A DNA stretch of 28,586 nucleotides from UBA7239 sp035430165 (GTDB lineage Bacteria; Pseudomonadota; Gammaproteobacteria; Pseudomonadales; UBA7239). Positions within the stretch are counted from its first letter, which is position 1. Every line of letters begins with the position of its first letter. Location: assembly GCA_035430165.1 (NCBI GenBank), contig DAOMGE010000037.1, forward strand, positions 1 through 28,586, written 5' to 3'. The notes under the pieces were generated by a model that was not told the origin of the DNA, did not search any database, and saw only the letters and a list, made by a program, of their open reading frames with translations. Both the position numbers and the translations under genes were made by a program. Of this stretch, positions 9,056 through 15,697 are shown in pieces.

Positions 9056-9086
9056 GTCAAATGTCTCCGGTTCTGTATCGTGGTCT

Positions 9087-9371
9087 TCAGGCGACTGAGG
9101 GTGTGGCGGGTGTGCTGCTGTCAGCCTTGGTGGTGTTGGTATTATCGTTTGCTGTTGAAACGCTATCGCCGGCAAGGTTTTTCTTTTTGCCGGTTTTGAA
9201 GTCGGTTTCGTACCAGCCGGCGCCATTCAATCGGAACGCTGGTGCGGAGATCTGTTTTTTCAGTTCAGCTTTATTGCAGGCCGGGCAATCGGTCAGCGGT
9301 GCGGCGCTGAATTTCTGTATTGCCTCCAGTTGGTGACCGCAGGCTGCACACTGGTATTCATAAATGGGCAT
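9087..9371 (-). CDS. FmdB-family zinc-ribbon protein
   Basis: Small protein of 94 residues. It starts MPIYEYQC and has a zinc ribbon with C8-x2-C11 and C29-x2-C32, the FmdB/putative regulatory protein family. The last ~35 residues are a Ser/Thr/Asn/Ala-rich, likely disordered tail. An almost perfect Shine-Dalgarno (GGAGG at 9385-9381) fixes the start at 9371 rather than an upstream in-frame ATG at 9401. It is first in the run, 31 bases before aspS. FmdB-aspS neighbourhood is common in gammaproteobacteria; function is not established. Confidence 0.9.
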   Translation of the reverse strand: MPIYEYQCAACGHQLEAIQKFSAAPLTDCPACNKAELKKQISAPAFRLNGAGWYETDFKTGKKKNLAGDSVSTANDNTNTTKADSSTPATPSVA

Positions 9372-9400
9372 GGTGATAAACCTCCTTCGGCAGGCCGGCA

Positions 9401-9429
9401 ATTATACTCAAGAAATAGCTGCACCATCA
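9401..9429 (-). promoter_or_regulatory. Candidate promoter of the fmdB-aspS-ruvCA run
   Basis: On the minus strand a perfect TATAAT lies at 9406-9401, 30 bases upstream of the fmdB start. The -35 position at 17-base spacing reads TGATGG (9429-9424), which is weak. Confidence 0.4.
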
Positions 9430-9509
9430 GCCCATATCAGCTTATATCGCCAGTGCAGTTCCCGTGATCAAGCAAGGCAGGTTCTGTTTCCAGTCGACCA
9501 AAACTGCTG

Positions 9510-9555
9510 AAAAACAGCGGTTTTTTGCGTGCTAAAACAAAAAACAGCGGTTTTT
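9510..9555. repeat. Two identical palindromic elements 30 bp apart
   Basis: The 16-mer AAAAACAGCGGTTTTT occurs at 9510-9525 and again at 9540-9555. Each copy is an inverted repeat with arms AAAAAC and GTTTTT around AGCG. The 30-bp period is close to three helical turns, so bound proteins would lie on the same DNA face. The first copy also forms part of a hairpin (9504-9520) followed by T6, so a terminator is an alternative reading. Confidence 0.6.
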
Positions 9556-9589
9556 ATAGCGTTTTCAGCAAAAAAAGCCGGGTAAATAC

Positions 9590-9618
9590 TTGCGGGTGTC
9601 CTTTCAATCCTATATATA
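9590..9618 (+). promoter_or_regulatory. Possible promoter of the HU-like gene
   Basis: TTGCGG at 9590-9595 and TATATA at 9613-9618 with a 17-base spacer. This would leave a leader of about 135 bases. Moderately convincing only, because the sequence around the -10 is a simple TA run. Confidence 0.3.
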
Positions 9619-9758
9619 TGGCTCCGTTCGCAATGCAACTTGTTTTATTGATGCGTGTGAAACCCGTTAATTACCGGTTCCGTTTGAAGGTACAAGGTAA
9701 TCAAATGCGGGATAACTAAAGCAATGAGTGAAACATTAACCTGACACGGGATATGACC

Positions 9759-10277
9759 ATGGCCACCAAAAAAGCTCCTGCCAAGAAAGCCGCTGCCCCT
9801 AAAGCAGCCAAACCAGCCGCCAAAAAAGCACCAGCCAAAAAAGCCGCTGCCCCTAAAGCAGCTAAACCAGCCGCCAAAAAAGCACCAGCCAAAAAAGCTG
9901 CCGCTCCCAAAGCTGCGAAGCCAGTTGCCAAGAAAGCAGCTCCTGCTGCCAAACCAGCTGGCCCTGTGAAAGCACGTTACAGCAAAAACCAGATCGTCCA
10001 GGAAATTTCTGACCTGACCACACTGGCTCGCAAGGAAGTTGGCAAGGTGCTTGAGCATCTGGAAGACATCATTGCGCGCCATATTTCCCCAAAAGGCCCG
10101 GGTGAGTTTGTATTGCCTGGCATCCTGAAAATCAACGCGGTGAAAAAGCCTGCCAAAAAAGCACGCAAAGGCATCAATCCTTTCACTGGCGAAGAAGTGA
10201 CTTTCAAAGCCAAGCCAGCTTCAACAGCGGTAAAAGTTCGTCCGCTGAAAAAACTGAAAGAAATGGCTGCCAAATAA
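9759..10277 (+). CDS. HU/IHF-family DNA-binding protein with Lys/Ala-rich histone H1-like N-terminal tail
   Basis: Nucleoid-associated protein of 172 residues. Residues 1-72 are almost only Lys, Ala and Pro, including an 18-residue unit repeated three times, like the tails of histone H1 or bacterial AlgP. From R73 on it resembles HU/IHF: a helical part (SKNQIVQEIS...VGKVLEHLED), then the arm region with G138-INPFTGEE, comparable to GRNPQTGEE of HU, and a final helix KKLKEM. The body should bend DNA while the tail neutralises phosphates. ATG 9759 is preferred over ATG 9753 because GGGA at about 9748-9751 is then seven bases upstream. A strong terminator follows. The HU assignment rests on motif similarity by eye. 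Confidence 0.85.
   Translation: MATKKAPAKKAAAPKAAKPAAKKAPAKKAAAPKAAKPAAKKAPAKKAAAPKAAKPVAKKAAPAAKPAGPVKARYSKNQIVQEISDLTTLARKEVGKVLEHLEDIIARHISPKGPGEFVLPGILKINAVKKPAKKARKGINPFTGEEVTFKAKPASTAVKVRPLKKLKEMAAK
9774..9935 (+). repeat. Three tandem 54-bp coding repeats
   Basis: Units 9774-9827, 9828-9881 and 9882-9935 each encode the 18-residue APAKKAAAPKAAKPAAKK, with the third differing by one Ala to Val. Units one and two are nearly identical in DNA, and the third has more synonymous changes. Such a repeat can expand or contract by slippage, changing tail length. Confidence 0.95.
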
Positions 10278-10310
10278 GGCTGGCACACCAGTAGTAAGCT
10301 TTAAAAAGAG

Positions 10311-10342
10311 AGCCCGGGTGGTTAAGCTACCCGGGCTTTTTT
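10311..10342 (+). terminator. Intrinsic terminator after the HU-like gene
   Basis: Nine-bp perfect stem (10311-10319 with 10329-10337, AGCCCGGGT/ACCCGGGCT), a 9-base loop, then a run of six T. It ends only 19 bases before the proS start codon. Confidence 0.92.
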
Positions 10343-10361
10343 AATGCCATCAGGAATGTCC

Positions 10362-12089
10362 ATGCGCGCAAGTCAGTACCTTCTTCCCACCCTGAAAGAA
10401 ACGCCAAGTGATGCAGTCGTTGTCAGTCATCAGCTACTGTTGCGCGCCGGCATGATTCGCAAGCTTGCCTCCGGTTTGTATAGCTGGTTGCCGCTGGGTT
10501 TGCGCGTGTTGCGCAAAGTCGAGCGTATTGTGCGCGAGGAAATGGATCGCAGTGGTGCGCAGGAGGTCTTGATGCCAGTGGTACAGCCTGCGGAATTGTG
10601 GCAAGAGTCGAAGCGTTGGGAGCAGTACGGTCCGGAGTTGCTGCGTATCAAGGACCGCCATGCCAATGCATTTTGCCTGGGGCCGACCCATGAAGAAGTT
10701 ATCACTGACCTGATCCGGAATGAAATCAGCAGCTATAAGCAGTTGCCCGCCAATTTTTACCAGATCCAGACCAAATTCCGCGATGAGATTCGTCCACGTT
10801 TCGGTCTGATGCGCGCACGCGAATTTATCATGAAGGATGCGTACTCCTTTCATGCAAGCCAGGAATCGCTGCAGGAAACCTACGACATCATGCATCGTAC
10901 CTATTCCGCTATTTTTACCCGTCTTGGTCTGGACTTCCGTCCTGTGCTGGCAGATACCGGTTCAATTGGAGGCAATAGCTCGCACGAATTTCATGTGCTG
11001 GCAGAATCCGGTGAGGACGCAATTGCTTTCAGTGATGGCAGTGATTATGCCGCCAATATTGAAAAGGCAGAGGCACTGCCACCGGCTGGCCAGCGCCATG
11101 CTGCGACGCAGCAGAAACGGGAAGTGGAGACGCCATCACAGCACAGTATTGCTGAGGTGTGTGCATTCCTGAATGTAAAGCCTGAACACACTGTAAAAAC
11201 ACTGGTGGTTCTCGCGGATACCGCAGATGGGCAGCCAGAAAAACTGGTGGCGTTGGTGTTGCGCGGCGATCACACGCTGAATGAAATCAAGGCCGAAAAA
11301 CTTGCCGGTATCAGATCGCCATTAACGATGGCGACAGATGCGCAGATCCAGTCGGCTATTGGTTGCAAGCCGGGTTCTATCGGGCCGGTCGGGCTCGCGA
11401 TTGAAATGATTGTCGATCACAGCGCTGCGCATCTTGCTGATTTTGTGGCGGGTGCCAACAAGGATGGTTTCCATCTGACGGGTGTGAACTGGGAGCGTGA
11501 TGTGCCATTGCCGCGTGTCGATGATATTCGCAATGTGGTTGCAGGTGATGCCAGCCCGGATGGAAAGGGCACGCTGGTGATCAAGCGGGGTATCGAGGTC
11601 GGGCATATTTTCCAGCTGGGAACAAAATATTCGGAAGCCCTGAAAGCGACGTTCCTGAATGACCAGGGCAAGGAAGAAGTCATGATGATGGGTTGCTACG
11701 GTATCGGTGTGTCTCGCGTTGTTGCTTCGGCGATTGAACAGAATCATGACGCGAATGGTATTGTCTGGCCGGAAGCGATTGCACCATTCCAGGTGGCGCT
11801 GGTGCCGATCAATAAACATAAATCGCCTGAAGTGAATGATGTTTGTGAAAAACTTTACGGCGAATTACAAGCTGCCGGTTTTGATGTGCTGTACATGGAT
11901 GAAGACAAGGCGCGTCTCGGTGTGATGCTGGCGGATGTTGAGCTGATCGGGATTCCGCATCGTATCGTGGTGGGGGATCGCGGTTTGCAGGAAGGGCAGG
12001 TGGAATATCGCCATCGCCGTGCGACCGATAATGAAATGCTGCCTTTGGCAGATCTGGTTGCTGAATTGAAAAAACGCAGTGCTATGTGA
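10362..12089 (+). CDS. proS: Prolyl-tRNA synthetase
   Basis: Class II synthetase of 575 residues, close to the 572 of E. coli ProRS. It charges tRNA-Pro and edits mischarged Ala-tRNA-Pro. The catalytic core starts MRASQYLLPTLKETPSDA. T109 in GPTHEEV aligns exactly with the proline-binding Thr of the E. coli enzyme. The editing (INS) domain lies between motifs 2 and 3, roughly residues 230-390, and the C-terminal anticodon-binding domain follows. The start at 10362 is supported by AGGA at 10352-10355 and by family alignment; a more upstream ATG at 10344 abuts the terminator. It ends tail-to-tail with ttcA, overlapping by 8 bases. Confidence 0.97.
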   Translation: MRASQYLLPTLKETPSDAVVVSHQLLLRAGMIRKLASGLYSWLPLGLRVLRKVERIVREEMDRSGAQEVLMPVVQPAELWQESKRWEQYGPELLRIKDRHANAFCLGPTHEEVITDLIRNEISSYKQLPANFYQIQTKFRDEIRPRFGLMRAREFIMKDAYSFHASQESLQETYDIMHRTYSAIFTRLGLDFRPVLADTGSIGGNSSHEFHVLAESGEDAIAFSDGSDYAANIEKAEALPPAGQRHAATQQKREVETPSQHSIAEVCAFLNVKPEHTVKTLVVLADTADGQPEKLVALVLRGDHTLNEIKAEKLAGIRSPLTMATDAQIQSAIGCKPGSIGPVGLAIEMIVDHSAAHLADFVAGANKDGFHLTGVNWERDVPLPRVDDIRNVVAGDASPDGKGTLVIKRGIEVGHIFQLGTKYSEALKATFLNDQGKEEVMMMGCYGIGVSRVVASAIEQNHDANGIVWPEAIAPFQVALVPINKHKSPEVNDVCEKLYGELQAAGFDVLYMDEDKARLGVMLADVELIGIPHRIVVGDRGLQEGQVEYRHRRATDNEMLPLADLVAELKKRSAM

Positions 12090-12921
12090 TATCGACAGCA
12101 TCAACCAGCTGTGGGCGTGTCGCACTGCGATCAATTTTCAGGTCAAGGAAGTCGAATAATTGCAGGTCTCCCAGTTGTGATGGCGCAACATTGCATAGGG
12201 CTGTGAAAATTGATTCGATTCGCCCGGGATGTTTTTTGTGCCAGCCCTGCAACATTTCCTTGATAGCCTGCCGTTGCAGGTTCTCCTGTGATCCGCAAAG
12301 GTTGCAGGGAATGATCGGAAACTTCTTTAACTCGGCAAACTCGGCGATGTCGTTTTCACTGCAGTAAGCCAGCGGACGGATGATGATGTTGCGTTTGTCG
12401 TCTGCCAGCAGTTTGGGTGGCATGGCCTTGAGCTTGCCACCGTAAAACATGTTCAGGAAAAGGGTTTCGATAATGTCATCGCGGTGATGGCCGAGTGCAA
12501 TCTTGGTTGCGCCTATCTCTTCTGCAAAACCGTAGAGACTGCCACGACGCAAGCGCGAGCATAATCCGCAATAGGTTTTGCCTTCAGGCACGATGTCGGT
12601 GACGATACTGTAAGTGTCTTTTTCAAGTATATGGAAGGGAACGCCGATGGAGGCGAGATAAGTGGGTAGCACATCTTCAGGAAAGCCTGGCTGTTTCTGG
12701 TCCAGGTTGACCGCCACGAGTTCGAAATTCACCGGTGCAGTTTTTTGCAGGTTCATGAGAATGTCGAGCAGGGTGTAGGAGTCCTTGCCGCCCGACAGGC
12801 ATACCATGATCTTGTCACCTTCCTCGATCATGTTGTAATCGGCGATAGCCTGGCCTACCAGCCGTCGCAGCCTTTTTTGTAGCTTGTTGAATTCAACACG
12901 ATTCTGGCGCTGGTCCGGCAT
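12082..12921 (-). CDS. ttcA: tRNA 2-thiocytidine(32) synthetase TtcA
   Basis: ATP- and iron-sulfur-dependent enzyme that thiolates cytidine 32 in some tRNAs. It has 279 residues; the E. coli protein has 311 and extends further at the C-terminus. The PP-loop SGGKDS and the conserved CxxC (CGLC) and CNLCGS cysteines that hold the cluster are present, as is the family motif LDQKQPGFPEDVLP. The frame runs far upstream, but MPDQRQNRVEF at 12921 is chosen because GGAG lies nine bases before it, whereas the ATG at 12948 has no ribosome site. Divergent from nadE and convergent with proS. Confidence 0.95.
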   Translation of the reverse strand: MPDQRQNRVEFNKLQKRLRRLVGQAIADYNMIEEGDKIMVCLSGGKDSYTLLDILMNLQKTAPVNFELVAVNLDQKQPGFPEDVLPTYLASIGVPFHILEKDTYSIVTDIVPEGKTYCGLCSRLRRGSLYGFAEEIGATKIALGHHRDDIIETLFLNMFYGGKLKAMPPKLLADDKRNIIIRPLAYCSENDIAEFAELKKFPIIPCNLCGSQENLQRQAIKEMLQGWHKKHPGRIESIFTALCNVAPSQLGDLQLFDFLDLKIDRSATRPQLVDAVDIT

Positions 12922-12961
12922 AGCAAGGGTCTCCGCGAGGGACGCCATTCTACGGGCTGCC

Positions 12962-13032
12962 GGAAAGCCTGCCAATGCCACGCCGTTCTGGCAGGCTGTT
13001 GTCGGCTTGCGTTGGGATGGCATTGGCTTTCC
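12962..13032. repeat. Overlapping inverted repeats of TGCCA/TGGCA elements upstream of nadE
   Basis: GCCAATGCCA at 12971-12980 is the exact inverse of TGGCATTGGC at 13018-13027. With a 4-base interruption the match widens to GGAAAGCC...AATGCCA against TGGCATTGGCTTTCC (13018-13032). A second perfect 9-bp pair, AGCCTGCCA (12966-12974) and TGGCAGGCT (12989-12997), uses the same left arm. The right arm fills the spacer of the candidate nadE promoter, so an operator is the likeliest reading. Confidence 0.6.
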
Positions 13033-13040
13033 ATTACAAT
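13012..13040 (+). promoter_or_regulatory. Candidate sigma-70 promoter of nadE
   Basis: TTGGGA at 13012-13017 and TACAAT at 13035-13040 are separated by exactly 17 bases. The expected start of transcription near 13047 leaves a leader of about 38 bases before the nadE ATG. Confidence 0.55.
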
Positions 13041-13084
13041 TCAGCGGCTTTTGTCGCCGGCTTTTTTCTACAACAGGAATATCC

Positions 13085-14716
13085 ATGTCAACGCAACTGA
13101 AAATTGCTCTCGCACAAATCAACCCGCTGGTAGGTGATATCCCGGGCAATGCCCGACAGGTGCTCGACTATATTGAAAAAGCCAGGGCGCAGGGCGCGCG
13201 CGTTGTGTTGTTTCCCGAGTTGGTTTTGACAGGATATCCTCCGGAAGATTTGCTGTTGCGCCCGAGTTTGCAGCAGCGTGTGCAGCATGCGTTGTCTGAC
13301 ATTATCTGTGCTGCAACCGATATTTATGTGGTGCTTGGTTATCCCTCGCGTGTTGATAACAAACTGTTCAATGCGGCAGGCGTTTTTTCGGGGGGGCGCA
13401 AGATTGCCGAGTACCACAAACAATGTTTGCCAAATTACCAGGTGTTTGACGAAAAGCGTTATTTTTCTGAAGGCAATACGCCTTGTGTGTTTGAAATAGA
13501 CGGAATCCCTGTTGCCCTGTCGGTTTGTGAAGATATCTGGCAAATGCAGCCGATAGTACAGGCGCGTGCAGCGGGTGCAAAACTTATGCTCAATATCAAT
13601 GCATCGCCTTTTCACGTAGGAAAACAGGTCGAGCGAGAGCAATTGCTGGCGGCCCGGGCACAAGCAGGCCAGATGCCGGTTGTTTACTGCAACATGGTGG
13701 GTGGTCAGGATGAACTCGTATTTGATGGGGGTTCTTGTGTGGTGGATGTCGACGGTTCTGTGCGTGCCCGTGCAGAAAGTTTTGTTGAGCAGTTATTGCT
13801 GGTTGATGTCGTGGTGACAACATCGCAACTGCAATTCGCTGCTACGGGTTCCATGGCTAGCGTGCAGCAGGATGTGGCAACGGTATACCAGTCATTGGTG
13901 GTTGGTGTGCGCGACTATGTAAATAAAAACGGATTTCGGGGTGTAGTGCTTGGTTTGTCAGGCGGTATTGATTCTGCATTGACACTGGCGGTGGCTGTCG
14001 ACGCACTGGGTGCTGAACGTGTGGAGGCGGTGATGATGCCTTATCGCTATACCGCGCAAATGAGCCTGGATGATGCGGAAGCAGAAGCTACAGCGTTGGG
14101 TGTGAAATATTCTGTCATCGAGATTGAAACGGCTTTTGCTGCTTTCATGGAAATGCTGGAAGGCAGTTTTGCTGATACGGTTCGTGATACCACGGAAGAA
14201 AACCTGCAGGCGCGATGTCGTGGTGTGGTGTTGATGGCCTTGTCGAACAAGAAAGGCTATCTGGTGTTGACGACCGGCAACAAAAGCGAGGTGGCAGTTG
14301 GCTATTGCACGCTGTACGGCGACATGGCGGGTGGTTTTGATGTGCTGAAAGATGTGCCGAAAACACTGGTGTACCGCTTGTCAGACTATCGAAATGGAAT
14401 CTCGCCCGTCATACCGCAACGTGTCATTGATCGGCCGCCCTCCGCTGAGCTGGCACCTGACCAGAAAGACCAGGACAGCTTGCCACCCTATGATGTGCTC
14501 GACGAAATCTTGCGTCGATACATCGAAGAAGACGAGAGTGCAGAACAGATTATTGCGGCTGGCTTTGATGCGGATGTGGTGCGTCGGGTTATCAGGCTTG
14601 TAGATCTGAACGAGTACAAGCGTCGGCAGGCGGCTATCGGTGTGCGCATCAGTCAACGCGGCTTCGGGCGCGACCGTCGTTATCCGATCACCAATGGATG
14701 GAAACCCGGTGTTTAA
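13085..14716 (+). CDS. nadE: Glutamine-dependent NAD+ synthetase
   Basis: Two-domain enzyme of 543 residues making NAD from nicotinate adenine dinucleotide with glutamine as amino donor; cytoplasmic. The N-terminal nitrilase-type glutaminase has its catalytic triad E45 (FPELVLTG), K112 (HKQCLPNY) and C148 (SVCEDIW). The C-terminal synthetase has the PP-loop SGGIDS at 292-297 and TTGNKSEVAVGY further on. The start at 13085 (MSTQLKIALAQINP) has AGGA at 13075-13078; the upstream open frame overlaps ttcA. Convergent with bamD, 30 bases apart, without a clear terminator between them. Confidence 0.97.
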   Translation: MSTQLKIALAQINPLVGDIPGNARQVLDYIEKARAQGARVVLFPELVLTGYPPEDLLLRPSLQQRVQHALSDIICAATDIYVVLGYPSRVDNKLFNAAGVFSGGRKIAEYHKQCLPNYQVFDEKRYFSEGNTPCVFEIDGIPVALSVCEDIWQMQPIVQARAAGAKLMLNINASPFHVGKQVEREQLLAARAQAGQMPVVYCNMVGGQDELVFDGGSCVVDVDGSVRARAESFVEQLLLVDVVVTTSQLQFAATGSMASVQQDVATVYQSLVVGVRDYVNKNGFRGVVLGLSGGIDSALTLAVAVDALGAERVEAVMMPYRYTAQMSLDDAEAEATALGVKYSVIEIETAFAAFMEMLEGSFADTVRDTTEENLQARCRGVVLMALSNKKGYLVLTTGNKSEVAVGYCTLYGDMAGGFDVLKDVPKTLVYRLSDYRNGISPVIPQRVIDRPPSAELAPDQKDQDSLPPYDVLDEILRRYIEEDESAEQIIAAGFDADVVRRVIRLVDLNEYKRRQAAIGVRISQRGFGRDRRYPITNGWKPGV

Positions 14717-14746
14717 CCGGATCTCCAGTAGAAAGGTGTCAAGGAA

Positions 14747-15634
14747 TCAGTGCTGGTTTTCCTTGCTGTAGATGGCGCGGCTGTCAAAGCCCGCCGGCTC
14801 GCTGTGGCCCAGCAAGCCTGCTGTTGCGGTGTTAAGCCATGAGCGTTTTTCGCTTTGGAGGTCTTCCTGAAATGTGAAGTTGCCTTTCGCATCCAGTGCA
14901 GGGTAGTTGGGGTAGTTGGTTTTCAAAACAACCAGGGATTGCTGTGACAAGTCCTCCAGTCCCAACAGGTGGTACGCCTGTACCATAACGGCCAGCGCAT
15001 CCGGAATTGCCGGGGTTTCCTGGAAATTTTCCACCACATAGCGTCCACGGTTGGCAGCGGCAAGATAAGCCCCGCGTTTGAACAGGTAGTTGGCGGCATG
15101 GATTTCGTAGCGCGCCAGCAGGTTGCGCAGATACACCATGCGTTTGCGGGCATCCGGTGCGTACTGGCTTTCCGGGAAGCGTGTCAGCAAGTCTGAAAAT
15201 TCAGCGAAGGATTTACGTGCCGCACCAGGATCGCGCTTGCTCATATCGGTGGGCATAAAACGTTCAAGCACACCCTGGCTTTCAGTGTATGACGACAGTC
15301 CTTTCATGTAGTAGGCGTAATCCACTTGTGGGTGCTGTGGATGCAGGCGAATGAATCGTTCTGCGGCAGCGCCGGCAGCTTCGTGCTCATAGTGTGCATA
15401 GTAGGCATAAATAATTTCGAGCTGTGCCTGGTCAGAGTAAGTGCCGAAAGGATAACGGGATTCCAGTGCCTGAAAATGCTCGATGGCGCGGTCATAACGT
15501 CCCTTGGCCACGTTTTCCTGGGCTTTCTGGTACAGCTGTGCTTCGCTCAGGTTCGGGTCAATTTCGTCTTTCTTGCCGCCGGAACAGGCGGTGAGGGCGA
15601 GAGCAATCAGTAGGGTGTAGATAATCTTGTGCAT
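14747..15634 (-). CDS. bamD: Outer membrane assembly lipoprotein BamD
   Basis: Essential lipoprotein of the BAM complex that inserts beta-barrel proteins in the outer membrane. It has 295 residues, longer than the ~245 of E. coli. The signal peptide ends in the lipobox LTAC with C17 as the lipidated residue. Tetratricopeptide-type helical repeats follow, with typical stretches such as AQLYQKAQE, YDRAIEHFQALESRYPFG and DYAYYMKGLS. The last ~50 residues are an extra tail. In Pseudomonas bamD diverges directly from rluD; here two membrane-protein genes lie between them on the bamD strand, so bamD may be read from their transcript or from a promoter in the 63-base gap. Confidence 0.95.
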   Translation of the reverse strand: MHKIIYTLLIALALTACSGGKKDEIDPNLSEAQLYQKAQENVAKGRYDRAIEHFQALESRYPFGTYSDQAQLEIIYAYYAHYEHEAAGAAAERFIRLHPQHPQVDYAYYMKGLSSYTESQGVLERFMPTDMSKRDPGAARKSFAEFSDLLTRFPESQYAPDARKRMVYLRNLLARYEIHAANYLFKRGAYLAAANRGRYVVENFQETPAIPDALAVMVQAYHLLGLEDLSQQSLVVLKTNYPNYPALDAKGNFTFQEDLQSEKRSWLNTATAGLLGHSEPAGFDSRAIYSKENQH

Positions 15635-15697
15635 GAGGTTTTTCAGGATGATTGGTCAGAGGCCGTATTTAACCACAGCCCCCGTGCTAACACACCA

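Larger units (their letters stand above)
9402..9758. other. Divergent intergenic region fmdB / HU-like gene
   Basis: About 355 bases with no credible gene, the longest non-coding stretch in the window. It holds the presumed fmdB promoter at the left, a pair of identical 16-base palindromic elements at 9510-9555, A/T tracts, and a possible promoter for the HU-like gene around 9590-9618. An ATG at 9724 opens only a six-codon frame. Confidence 0.7.

Noticed and set aside
9724..9744. Six-codon micro-frame just before the HU-like gene as a leader peptide
   Set aside because: No ribosome site before it, no regulatory codon run, and no attenuator hairpin behind it.
9645..10082. Open frames on the minus strand across the HU-like gene (Gly/Phe- or Ala/Leu-rich)
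   Set aside because: They mirror the Lys/Ala repeat; the plus-strand reading gives an HU-like body, and the minus-strand ones give only low complexity.
12885..12898. Perfect 14-bp palindrome TGTTGAATTCAACA as an operator
   Set aside because: It lies inside the conserved N-terminal coding part of ttcA (VEFNKLQ), so the sequence is explained by codons.
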